This document shows, piece after piece, positions 7,827 to 16,028 of a stretch of DNA of 64,000 nucleotides. The position numbers were made by a program, and so were the translations under genes. Positions within the stretch are counted from its first letter, which is position 1. The number at the start of each line of letters is the position of its first letter. Below the pieces are notes generated by a model. It worked only from the letters and a program-made list of their open reading frames with translations. It was not told the origin of the DNA and made no database searches. The stretch is from assembly GCA_017303615.1 (NCBI GenBank), contig JAFLCK010000024.1, positions 16,561 through 80,560 on the forward strand. The letters run 5' to 3'. The stretch comes from Obscuribacter phosphatis_A (GTDB taxonomy: Bacteria; Cyanobacteriota; Vampirovibrionia; Obscuribacterales; Obscuribacteraceae).

Positions 7827-8531
7827 ATGGCTCCTGAAAAGAAGAAAGAAGAAAGATTCACCCGTGATTCACTCTTCAAGGAAAAGCTCTCCGACATCAG
7901 AAAAGCAGAACGCAAAAAGACTGAAGAGACTCGCAAGGTCTTGAATGCACAGTCTCAACTTGCTTCCACCAAGACAATCATGCCTCCCGAAGGTGAAGTT
8001 AGTACCGGACGCGATCGTCATCACCTGATGAAAGACCCGAAAACCGGACTTTATTCCGAGCGCTTCATCAGGCGCGTATTGAAGGAAGAAGTAAAGAGAG
8101 CGAAGAGATACAAAAATCCGCTCGGCATAATTGTAGGCAACATAGTCAACCTAGATGAGATCGAGCGTGCCGGCGGACCAATAGCCCGCGCTGCCATTGA
8201 AGTCGAGTCTTCTCGAATTCTGCAAGAGTGCATCCGCGACGTTGATGTACCAGGCGTGCTGGAAGACGGAACTTACATGGTTATTTGCCCTGAAACCGGC
8301 GAGGTGGGCTTGCACATAGTAATCGAGCGCCTATTGAAAAGATTGAACTACAACCAAAAGATCAATCTCAAAACGACCTGGGAACCAACCTTCTGTTTCT
8401 GCGCAGCTGTTTTCGGCACCAGCTTGAACAACGCCGAATTTATGCTCAATGCCGCCCACGAAAGACTCACTCTTCTTTCGCTAGAAACGAAGGCCGAAAT
8501 GGAGAATACAGTCAAAGAAGAGAAATGGTAG
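7827..8531 (+). CDS. Degenerate GGDEF-like domain protein
   Basis: A 234-aa protein with a charged, coiled N-terminus (EKKKEERFTRDSLFKEKL). It continues into a domain aligning with diguanylate cyclases: DPKTGLYSERFIRRVLKEEVKRAKRYKNPLGIIVGNIVNLDEIERAGG, then a DVDVPGVLEDGTYMVICPETG stretch. The GGDEF signature is replaced by LEDGT, so the cyclase site is lost and the domain is more likely a binding or regulatory module. The ATG at 7827 was preferred to an in-frame TTG at 7791. The gene is transcribed rightward between the WD40 gene and dps, with about 100 bp and 210 bp of gap on either side. Confidence 0.7.
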   Translation: MAPEKKKEERFTRDSLFKEKLSDIRKAERKKTEETRKVLNAQSQLASTKTIMPPEGEVSTGRDRHHLMKDPKTGLYSERFIRRVLKEEVKRAKRYKNPLGIIVGNIVNLDEIERAGGPIARAAIEVESSRILQECIRDVDVPGVLEDGTYMVICPETGEVGLHIVIERLLKRLNYNQKINLKTTWEPTFCFCAAVFGTSLNNAEFMLNAAHERLTLLSLETKAEMENTVKEEKW

Positions 8532-8584
8532 GGAGCCGAGTGGCAATCAGCCACAATCTAAGGCGTTCTTAAAGGGAACAAGCT

Positions 8585-8701
8585 AAGGCAATGCTTCAAG
8601 GCAATTGTATAAGGCGCTAAATCAAGACAATAATTTAAGGCGATAATTTAAGGCAACGTTTCAAGGCAACGTTTCAAGGCAATACTTCAAGGCAACATTT
8701 C
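8585..8701. repeat. 13-bp x 9 tandem array upstream of dps
   Basis: Nine consecutive 13-base units with consensus AAGGCAAYRTTTC fill exactly 117 bases. Two adjacent units are identical (AAGGCAACGTTTC) and outer units are more diverged. The array ends 30 bases before the dps ribosome-binding site (GGAG at 8732-8735), so it lies in the dps promoter region or leader. Confidence 0.85.
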
Positions 8702-8744
8702 AAGAACAAAATCAAAGACTGAAAACAAAACGGAGAATCGACAA

Positions 8745-9218
8745 GTGATGCAGATCGAGATTGGCTTGAGCGAAGCCCAGAGAAAAGAAATCGCCGATGG
8801 ACTGAGCAAGCTTTTGGCGGATACTTACACGCTTTATCTGAAGACCCACAATTTCCACTGGAATGTCACCGGTCCGATGTTCCAAACTCTGCATTTGCTT
8901 TTCGAACAACAATACAACGAATTAGCTCTAGCTATCGACGTTATAGCTGAGCGCATTAGAGCGCTTGGACACAAAGCCCCGGGCAGCTATGCAGTCTATT
9001 CCAAATTGACATCGATTCAAGAAGAGACCGGTCACCCCAGCGCTGAAGAGATGATTCACCAGTTGGTGAAGGGACAGGAAACAGTTGCGCGCACAGCTAG
9101 AGAGCTACTTCCAACTTGCAACAAATGCGATGACGCCCCCACCGCAGACCTCCTCACACAGAGAATGGAAATTCACGAAAAGAATGCCTGGATGCTGCGC
9201 TCCCTGTTAGAGAAGTAA
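8745..9218 (+). CDS. dps: Dps-family DNA-binding ferritin-like protein
   Basis: A 157-aa protein of the Dps/ferritin-like family, which oxidises and stores iron in a dodecameric shell and protects DNA in stress. The key motif THNFHWNVTGPMFQTLHLLFEQQYNELALAIDVIAERI is present. H38, H50, E54, D65 and E69 match the spacing of the inter-subunit ferroxidase site of Listeria Dps, with Glu in place of one Asp. There is no long basic N-terminal tail. GGAG at 8732-8735 is 9 bases before GTG 8745 and 12 before ATG 8748; GTG was chosen. The upstream 13-bp array may affect expression. The final 17 bases, including the stop, are duplicated downstream. Confidence 0.92.
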   Translation: MMQIEIGLSEAQRKEIADGLSKLLADTYTLYLKTHNFHWNVTGPMFQTLHLLFEQQYNELALAIDVIAERIRALGHKAPGSYAVYSKLTSIQEETGHPSAEEMIHQLVKGQETVARTARELLPTCNKCDDAPTADLLTQRMEIHEKNAWMLRSLLEK

Positions 9219-9235
9219 CCCTGTTAGAGAAGTAA
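9202..9235. repeat. Perfect 17-bp tandem duplication across the dps stop codon
   Basis: CCCTGTTAGAGAAGTAA at 9202-9218 encodes the C-terminus and stop of Dps. It is repeated without change at 9219-9235. Confidence 0.9.
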
Positions 9236-10062
9236 CAAGACTTGGTCTCGGCTCACAATTGACTGTGCGCAATGGGGGAACTCCCCCCTCACGGCAAAAG
9301 CAGGCCCTTGCGCAATTCAGCCAACAAACTGATAATGAATTAACAAATCGCCGCAAACGACAGCGCCACTATCACCGGTGGCTGCCTAAGTTCGCGCAAT
9401 TCTGCACCAGCGCAAAAACAATATCCCGAGCCGCAACGCACAAGTCCATTCTTTAATTGGTAATGGCTGTAATTGGTAATGGCTGTAGTTTGTAGTGACT
9501 GTATTTGCAGATGCAGTGAATTTCAGCTACTACGATTTGTAGTGGCTGTGATTTAGAGCTAATGCGATTTGCAGTGGCTGCGATCTGTAGTGGCTGTGAT
9601 TTAGAGCTAATGCGATTTGCAGTGGCTATCACTCTTGCACAGTGCAGCTACTCTGCGCAGCACATCTCCCATGTGCAGCAAACACTGCACGCAGTACAGA
9701 TACTGCATACGGTGCCGCTTCTGCGTGCGGACGATACGCCATGAACGGTACAAGTGTTGCGTAAGATGCGGCGACTTCCGGAGCCCTCAGCAGCAATGGC
9801 TTCTCCCAAAGTGAATCGTCATCACTGTGAATTGTTCTTACAGCACGTTCTTCTACGATTGAGCTTTTCTTAAAACAGACTTTTCTTAAGGCAAACTTTC
9901 TTTCAGGCAAGCCCTCTTTCAAACGAATCTTCTTCAAGGCAAACTCTCATTCAAACAAATTTTCTTTCAGCTGCGCAGCAGTCTCGATCAGCTCTTCTCT
10001 ATCAGCTCTTCTTCAAGCACTTATTTTGCACTCTCTTATCTTTCAACCTAAGGAATATTCTT
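9236..10062. repeat. Repeat-rich intergenic region without genes
   Basis: From about 9460 to 9630 the DNA is built from variants of TGTAGTGGCTGTGATTT and TAATGCGATTTGCAGTGGCT. The 41-bp block at 9539-9579 is repeated exactly at 9587-9627 (48-bp period). From about 9640 to 9730 there are several TGC/GCA-rich inverted segments. From about 9862 to 9970 a third family of 15-17-bp units occurs, such as CTTTTCTTAAGGCAAA. Short open frames here follow the repeats and do not look like genes. AAGGAA at the end of the region is the ribosome-binding site of the next gene. Confidence 0.7.
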
Positions 10063-13014
10063 ATGCAAACCCAAGAGAAAGATCTCTCCGACCAAAATGC
10101 ATTGCCGCCGGAACTGAATGCCGGTGGCTCCAGCCCGCTACTGAGCGGTTATGATGCAGGACCGCAGAGATTCACTACCGAGCCATCATATTACCTAGCC
10201 CTAGCAGCTGTGCTCATCGGCACCTATGCCTGTTTCTCCAACGATCTCAAACTATTCTTTTTAAGTGCGGCAGCCCTTGCAACTCTCACAACGGTATTAT
10301 ATATAGCGGCTGAACGCTTCATTTTCAGAGGCGTGAAAGAGCTAAACGAATTCAGAGCACCGTTCGAGGGAGTCTTTGTTCTGGCACTCGGTTCTGTTAT
10401 GCCGGGACTAATTCTAGGTGCCTGCTCACTTAGTTGCCTGACGGACAAACAAGGCGGCAATATCTTCACCGAAGCCTGCAAGATAGGCTTTCTGCTCTCG
10501 GTCCCCAGCTTCAACTTTATTGTCTGGAAATCTGTGCGCAAGGGCTATCTCAATAGACCCAGACTAACTGCCCTCATGAACGGCTTTGCAATAGGCTCGA
10601 CTGCAGTCTGGTCGATGATTCTTCTAAACCTACAATTCAATCCAGAAAACGTCTCATACTGCAAATTCGGCTGGATGCTTCTCATCACCCTGTCACCAAT
10701 AATGCTCATCGCGTCTGTCCTACTGGGACTAGATCTCTGGCTCAAATCGGCAAGCAATATTAGACGCATAACTGTCTCTTTCAGCCTTACCGGAGCTCTG
10801 CTTGCGGCGATGCTATTGTCTGCCCCCTACATCAGAAGCCAGTATATACAAGGACTCATCGATACAGTCAAGAACTTCAACGGTATAGAGGGAGAGGAAG
10901 GCGCTGAGAGCGCGGCGAAACTGAGCCACCTAAGAAAGCTAGCTAAAGATGAAGACTTGCTCCCGGCAATCTATCCCCTCGGAGGGCTAGACCTATCCAA
11001 GTTGCTCATTAAGCAAAGAGGAATCGATATCGACAATCCAAGAGAGGTAGATTTTTACTTCACCCTAACCAGCAGGCACCCGCAAACTGCAAAGTTAGAC
11101 GAGAGTACAGACAACAGGGTCTATCAGCCCACCGACGGTCTAGTCATAACCGACTCTCAGTTTCATTCATCGGTTGACACTCCCAGCTTAACGAGTACGG
11201 TCGAATGGGATCTGCGAATGCTAAATCAGACAGAAACTGACGCCGAACTATTTGCGCACCTAAATCTGCCGCAGGGCGCTGTGATCAACAGGGCAACTGC
11301 CTGGGTGGACGGCAGCTCAAGAGAGTGCGTCATCAGTCAGACAGAATTAGCTCCTGTGAATTATGCGCCGGCAAGTCGAGCCCACTTAGACCCACTAATC
11401 ATCACGCAATCTAAACCCAACAGCGCCGACCTAAGCTTCTACCCGGTAGCTCGTAATGGCGGAAATTCAAGGCTAGTTCTCAGCTTCAATATTCCGCTAA
11501 GAGGGGTCAACCAAGATAGCTGCGAGTTGCCCTTGCCCGACATAGACGATAGCAACTTTAAGACCCCTAAAAGGCACAAGATGACAATTTCATCAACAAA
11601 TAGGTTGTTAGCCAAACCTAATGGATTAAATCATGCCGTAACCATCACAAAAGAGAGTAGCTATCTAATTTCAGGCATCATCAAAAGCGATAACGTCGCC
11701 CTATCGAGCTCAAGCGACAACGGTACCAGCAAATCTACCGCGGACGCCAAATCGATAGATACCAACATCAAGATTGAAAAAACTGACACTTCTCAAGGGA
11801 GATGCATTCGATTCGAAAGAAAAATCAGCCAAGCACCGATCACAATTAGAGATCCATTTTCCAAGAACCCTATATACATAACTCAACGAGAGTTAGTGAT
11901 AAAGAGGCCTCCGACACGAGAACTCGCACTGGTACTCGATACTTCATCTTCAATGAAAAACCATGCCGCTGCAATCAAGGATTTACTGCGAGATATTCCC
12001 GAATCACTGCCCGCTGCAGTTTACTTCACTGCATATGATGAGGTCGAGAAAAAGCAAAGAGTGATAAGAGAGCAGCCCAAACCTGTGATTCAGATTCTAG
12101 AATCTCTCTATAAGGAAGGTGGCGAAGATAATGCAGCCGCCGTCAAGCTCGCTCTAGAAAACACCTCAGAGACTCAAAACAATACAGTGATCTGGATTCA
12201 TGGACCGCAGCCCCAGTTCAATCAGTCTCTAGCGAATGAAATGCTGGAATTGGCACACCCCATCAAGCTTCTGGATTATCAGATCTCAGGATTGAAGTCG
12301 AATCTTCCAGAGAAACTCCAAGAACTCGACTACTCTCACAAATTGTCATATGAAAGAATCGAAGTCAATAAATCTGGCAGCATGCTGAAAAACCTTGAGC
12401 AAGTATTAGCAGGCAATGCAGAAACGACAACTATTGAAAGGAAGACTTCCTCGAAGAATAGTGGAACAATTACGTTCGCTCAAAATGAGAGACTCGCTGC
12501 TCAAATTGCCCAAATCTGGGCAAAGGAAGAATGCGAAAGGCTAGAAAAGCAAGGCGAATCGAAGGAAGCTCAAAGACTCGCGCTAGCACACAGAATCGTT
12601 TCAAAAGACACAGGAGCTGTTGTTCTTGAAAATCCAAGACAATACAAACAACACAGAATAGCGCCAAGAATCATCAAACTCACCAACCCAACAACAACAA
12701 CATCATCATCATCAGGAGCTCGATACGGCGGAATAATCGGGCAAGCAGTCGATCCTCGCTATGGACAGTCAAATATGGTCGGAATGCTAGCGGACTATGG
12801 CTATGACACAGCTAGAGATATCGTGCGATTCCTTTCAGTAATTGCGCTAATCATCGGTGTTGGTTTAGCTTTCGGTATTCTCAAATCAGCTAGTTCTGTA
12901 AAGCCCAAGCTGCTCGTAAAGGCAGTGGCAATTGCTCTGCTACTGCCCGTAGCGGTTCATGTGCTTGGCACTTGGGCGATCAACAACTACGGGGGGCTTG
13001 GAGGAGGACTCTAG
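10063..13014 (+). CDS. Large multi-pass membrane protein with VIT-like and von Willebrand A domains
   Basis: A 983-aa protein. Residues 1-60 are polar. About seven transmembrane helices fill residues ~45-270, for example ALAAVLIGTYACF and TVSFSLTGALLAAMLL. A beta-rich region with a VIT-like segment follows (VEWDLRMLNQTETDAELFAHLNLPQGAVI, near residue 390). Then comes a VWA domain starting RELALVLDTSSSMKNH with an intact D-x-S-x-S MIDAS site near residue 625. Near the C-terminus a TTTTSSSSG linker leads to two final helices. The arrangement recalls MSEP-CTERM/XrtN-associated VIT proteins, but no exosortase is in the window. The large middle part is probably periplasmic and may bind ligands through Mg2+. 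AAGGAA lies about 9 bases before the ATG. Confidence 0.7.
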   Translation: MQTQEKDLSDQNALPPELNAGGSSPLLSGYDAGPQRFTTEPSYYLALAAVLIGTYACFSNDLKLFFLSAAALATLTTVLYIAAERFIFRGVKELNEFRAPFEGVFVLALGSVMPGLILGACSLSCLTDKQGGNIFTEACKIGFLLSVPSFNFIVWKSVRKGYLNRPRLTALMNGFAIGSTAVWSMILLNLQFNPENVSYCKFGWMLLITLSPIMLIASVLLGLDLWLKSASNIRRITVSFSLTGALLAAMLLSAPYIRSQYIQGLIDTVKNFNGIEGEEGAESAAKLSHLRKLAKDEDLLPAIYPLGGLDLSKLLIKQRGIDIDNPREVDFYFTLTSRHPQTAKLDESTDNRVYQPTDGLVITDSQFHSSVDTPSLTSTVEWDLRMLNQTETDAELFAHLNLPQGAVINRATAWVDGSSRECVISQTELAPVNYAPASRAHLDPLIITQSKPNSADLSFYPVARNGGNSRLVLSFNIPLRGVNQDSCELPLPDIDDSNFKTPKRHKMTISSTNRLLAKPNGLNHAVTITKESSYLISGIIKSDNVALSSSSDNGTSKSTADAKSIDTNIKIEKTDTSQGRCIRFERKISQAPITIRDPFSKNPIYITQRELVIKRPPTRELALVLDTSSSMKNHAAAIKDLLRDIPESLPAAVYFTAYDEVEKKQRVIREQPKPVIQILESLYKEGGEDNAAAVKLALENTSETQNNTVIWIHGPQPQFNQSLANEMLELAHPIKLLDYQISGLKSNLPEKLQELDYSHKLSYERIEVNKSGSMLKNLEQVLAGNAETTTIERKTSSKNSGTITFAQNERLAAQIAQIWAKEECERLEKQGESKEAQRLALAHRIVSKDTGAVVLENPRQYKQHRIAPRIIKLTNPTTTTSSSSGARYGGIIGQAVDPRYGQSNMVGMLADYGYDTARDIVRFLSVIALIIGVGLAFGILKSASSVKPKLLVKAVAIALLLPVAVHVLGTWAINNYGGLGGGL

Positions 13015-13041
13015 AGCGAACGCACTAACAAAAAGTACCCT

Positions 13042-13075
13042 AAAAAAAAGAGCCGATATCGGTTCTTTTTTTTTA
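13042..13075 (+). terminator. Palindromic terminator, copy 2 of CCGATATCGG
   Basis: An A-tract, the core GCCGATATCGGT (CCGATATCGG at 13053-13062) and a nine-base T-tract form one long near-perfect hairpin with no true loop, 28 bases after the VWA gene stop. On the plus strand it ends in T9, consistent with Rho-independent termination. The symmetry could serve both directions. Confidence 0.65.
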
Positions 13076-13169
13076 GTCAAACAGAATTTATAAAATTCCG
13101 CCAAAACATTTGAACTTTTTCGCCTCAAATTACGTCTTTAAGAGTAGAAAGTTCACCGAGGCACTGTTG

Positions 13170-14387
13170 ATGAAAAGAGATGCCAATGAAGAAGCGAAGG
13201 CTAGGATTCATGCCATTGTCGACCTGGATACCTACAGAACAAGAAGACAAGAACTTCTCAACAACTTCAACAAGGAGTTCCCAGACGATAGCGCTTGCTG
13301 GATAGCTGTGATATCAGAACTGAAAGAAGCTGGACTATTAGACTGTAGACGCTGCTATGGCTCAGAAATCGAGATTTCCAAGACTTTTCGAACCTTTGTC
13401 TGTTTGCAATGCAAGAAGAAACATCAGCTAACTGCCGGTACCTACTTCCACGGAGTTCGTCGCATTCGAGCATGGCTATTTGCGATATGGACAATAGACC
13501 AAAGTTTCTACGTCAGCTCAAACTGGCTATCTAAGGCGCTATGCTTGTCACAATCAGCATCACTCCACATTCTGAAAACGGCACTAGTTGTGACCGAACG
13601 CGCGCAGGTTGAGCTATCAAAAGATACCTTTCCAACTTTTAAATTTCGCAATTTCTTCGACAAAAGATCTTTATTGACGGCAGCAAACACTAAGCCAAAT
13701 GAAGAACTTGCTGCAGATGAAGCCGAGAGCGATGCTTACAAAAAAGATGACAATGAAAGAGACTCCACAAAATGGAGTCAGACCAGAACTCAACAAAGTA
13801 AAGCGAAGGCTGCAACAGGCCGACATAAAGACAAGAAGAAGAAGGAGAAGAACTCCAAAAATAGCGGACAAAAGGAATCACTCGCGGAAGGCGAACTGCA
13901 AAGAGGTATTCTAAGCATACTGCGAAGCGCTGACAGAACCGTAGACGATTTGATTGAGGAGCTTGGGCACAGCAGTAGAGATGTGCTGTCAGTCCTCACT
14001 GAACTAGAATTTGATGGCACCATTATCTGCCAAGCTGGAGGGAAAATATCCTTAGCTCCAGCCAGACCAGATCAAGGCTCGCTAGCAATCGAAGTCTTCC
14101 CAGCAAATCTAATAATAGAGGCAAAGAAAGAAAATGCGGCTTCGATTGAATCCGTCGACACCGCAATTGTATTCAGAATAATCGCTAAACGTCGACTCAT
14201 CGGACTCAGTAGAAAGTACATGTCTCTCTATTTATCCGCTTCAGCAGAAATAGTTACAGCAACATCTTCCTCCAGAATGCTCTCATGTTGCGTAGCCAAT
14301 GGCTATATCGGATCAAGATACCTCAAGAGGTATTGCTCTGGACAAACCTTGACTCTGGCAAAAACAAAAACGGTATACTGCAAATAG
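13170..14387 (+). CDS. Transposase-type zinc-ribbon plus winged-helix protein (domesticated)
   Basis: A 405-aa protein. Residues ~43-130 contain C59-x2-C62 and C78-x2-C81, followed by HQLTAGTYFHGVRRIRAWLFAIW and a helical segment. This matches the N-terminal zinc ribbon and helices of IS1595-family transposases, but no DDE catalytic domain follows. Instead there is a charged, Lys-rich linker (~residues 175-235). Then a winged-helix-like domain resembling the DprA C-terminus (LQRGILSILRSADRTVDDLIEELGHSSRDVLSVLTELEFDG). The start ATG at 13170 has GAGG 8 bases upstream, better than an in-frame TTG at 13110. No terminal inverted repeats were seen, so this looks like a captured DNA-binding protein rather than a mobile element. 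Confidence 0.6.
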   Translation: MKRDANEEAKARIHAIVDLDTYRTRRQELLNNFNKEFPDDSACWIAVISELKEAGLLDCRRCYGSEIEISKTFRTFVCLQCKKKHQLTAGTYFHGVRRIRAWLFAIWTIDQSFYVSSNWLSKALCLSQSASLHILKTALVVTERAQVELSKDTFPTFKFRNFFDKRSLLTAANTKPNEELAADEAESDAYKKDDNERDSTKWSQTRTQQSKAKAATGRHKDKKKKEKNSKNSGQKESLAEGELQRGILSILRSADRTVDDLIEELGHSSRDVLSVLTELEFDGTIICQAGGKISLAPARPDQGSLAIEVFPANLIIEAKKENAASIESVDTAIVFRIIAKRRLIGLSRKYMSLYLSASAEIVTATSSSRMLSCCVANGYIGSRYLKRYCSGQTLTLAKTKTVYCK

Positions 14388-14412
14388 ACCAATAGTTCAA
14401 TGGCTAATCTAA

Positions 14413-15132
14413 ATGAAACCCCTTAAGACAATCATAGTTCTCTTCTCTATGATCTCTATTGCGATGCAACCGTCAGCCGTTGCTGCGGAAAGAGCTCAGC
14501 CTAGAGTTGAATTCTTCGAACCAACAATAGAAACCAGCTCCAAGCAGCCATCAAAGAAGCTACCATGCTTAGTTATTCTGCACGGTTCTGGCGGGCTGGA
14601 CAAAGAGGGTGGTTTCTTTAGGGAACTAGCAAAGTCTCTCTCCCAAGGTGGAAGAATCTGTGCAGTGTTGCACTACATGGACATTACCAGGCAATCTTCC
14701 GCAAGCCAAAGCGATATGGGAAAGAGTTTTGGGATTTGGTCCGCAGCGATTCAACGCTCACTTGCTCGATTATCCGAGGATCCTCGAGTTGACCCCAAGC
14801 GAATCAGTCTGCTAGGACATAGCCTAGGAGCACAACTGGCGCTTGATATTGGCAGTCGAGATAATAAGATTATCTCGGTTGTTAGTTTGTCTGGCTCTTT
14901 GGTTCGTCCGATTAAGCAAATAAAGAAAATGCCTCCAGTTCTGATTATTCACGGGGCAAGAGACTCAGTTGTACCAATCTCAAAGGCGAAGGAACTGCGC
15001 AATCGCCTGAAGGCAATTGGCTGTCAGCCTACTGAAGAGATATTTCGGTATTCCGACCATTCTCTTTCAGGAATATCTTTCGAGACCTTGACTGAGTTAA
15101 TCGCCAAATTCCTACATAAAATAGAAACATAA
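14413..15132 (+). CDS. Secreted dienelactone-hydrolase-like alpha/beta hydrolase
   Basis: A 239-aa protein with a signal peptide (residues 1-25, ending AVAA|E). The alpha/beta-hydrolase fold is complete. LPCLVILHGSGGLD gives the oxyanion strand, ISLLGHSLGAQLAL the Ser nucleophile elbow, and VLIIHGARDSVVP the acid. YSDHSLSG near the C-terminus gives the catalytic His. This fits the dienelactone hydrolase/prolyl-oligopeptidase-like group acting in the periplasm on an ester or peptide; the substrate is unknown. It lies 25 bases after the zinc-ribbon gene on the same strand and is followed by a palindromic terminator. Confidence 0.8.
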   Translation: MKPLKTIIVLFSMISIAMQPSAVAAERAQPRVEFFEPTIETSSKQPSKKLPCLVILHGSGGLDKEGGFFRELAKSLSQGGRICAVLHYMDITRQSSASQSDMGKSFGIWSAAIQRSLARLSEDPRVDPKRISLLGHSLGAQLALDIGSRDNKIISVVSLSGSLVRPIKQIKKMPPVLIIHGARDSVVPISKAKELRNRLKAIGCQPTEEIFRYSDHSLSGISFETLTELIAKFLHKIET

Positions 15133-15188
15133 GCTCAGAGGCAACCCTATAGCAATTACTATCAGCTCGAAAGCTAAAGCAAAGAATC

Positions 15189-15220
15189 AAAAAAAAATAA
15201 ACCGATATCGGTATTTTTTT
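15189..15220. terminator. Palindromic terminator, copy 3 of CCGATATCGG
   Basis: A-tract, then TAAACCGATATCGGTA (core 15202-15211) and an eight-base T-tract, between the rightward hydrolase and the leftward membrane-protein gene. The symmetrical hairpin could terminate transcripts from both sides. Confidence 0.65.
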
Positions 15221-15293
15221 TGCGGAGACTTCCACACTCTTTTTGCTGAACAATCTTGCTTAGCGCCGCCTATGAAGAAAAGCTCTAGCACGC

Positions 15294-16028
15294 TCACTTT
15301 ACGAGGATTACAAGAGATGGAACGGACTGCATCATGAATCCCAAAACGAATAAAGTAGCCCCAATGTAACCCATAGTGCGTCCCGGCAAGTTATCAGCGT
15401 ACCACTCAATCAAAGGTATTAGCGAGCTTGTCAAACCGGTTGCCATCGCTATCGTCAAACTAAGACGCAGCACACGCTCGCCCATGTGACCTAGGTCATG
15501 TTGCAGGAAAGCAGCAATAAATCCAACGCTAGCAGCAAGTCCACCCAAAACCAAAGATAGGCAAAGTTTCCGATAGCTAAACGAAGGTTTCTTGCCAACT
15601 TCGTAGAAGAATGCAGGAGTCAACTTTAGCCGTGGCAATAAAAAAGCTGCCGCAAAAACTACCGGAACTAATCCGAATGCCACGAAAGAAAGTTTCTCAT
15701 ACCAGGCTGCAAGGAAAAGACCAGTTGAACGAATCAGAGCGAGTGAAAATAGAAATCTCTTTGTCTCATTTTGCCCGCGTCCGATTCGCTCCAGATGCAA
15801 CCCTAATGCAATTCCCAATCCGGCTCCCGCTAGGAGCCCGAACTTGAGTCCCATCGTGGTGCTAATTGACAGCACAAGTATCAGCGTATAGGTGACACAT
15901 CTGGTCAAAGTGCTAAGCGGACCTTTATCACCCCCCAAAAGATCGTATGCGAGGTACAAGCCGCCGATCAGATCCATAGTCATTCCGGTCAAAGTGATCT
16001 GTGCGCTCAGTTGCTCATTTAGTACCAT
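15294..16028 (-). CDS. Multi-pass membrane protein of unknown function
   Basis: A 244-aa hydrophobic protein with about six or seven predicted transmembrane helices. Examples are TYTLILVLSISTTMGLKFG, LLAGAGLGIALGLHL, LVPVVFAAAFLLP, LSLVLGGLAASVGFIAAFL and MGYIGATLFVLGFMMQ. It has charged loops and no transport or enzyme motif I recognise. The start overlaps the end of the TPR-thioredoxin gene by 14 bases, so the two are likely translated together and may work in the same envelope process. The end lies just beyond the shared palindromic terminator. Confidence 0.65.
   Translation of the reverse strand: MVLNEQLSAQITLTGMTMDLIGGLYLAYDLLGGDKGPLSTLTRCVTYTLILVLSISTTMGLKFGLLAGAGLGIALGLHLERIGRGQNETKRFLFSLALIRSTGLFLAAWYEKLSFVAFGLVPVVFAAAFLLPRLKLTPAFFYEVGKKPSFSYRKLCLSLVLGGLAASVGFIAAFLQHDLGHMGERVLRLSLTIAMATGLTSSLIPLIEWYADNLPGRTMGYIGATLFVLGFMMQSVPSLVILVK

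Noticed and set aside
8585..8701. CRISPR array
   Set aside because: Units are directly adjacent 13-mers without spacers, and no cas gene is present.
13110..14387. Intact IS1595-type insertion sequence
   Set aside because: The DDE catalytic domain is missing and no terminal inverted repeats or target duplication were found.
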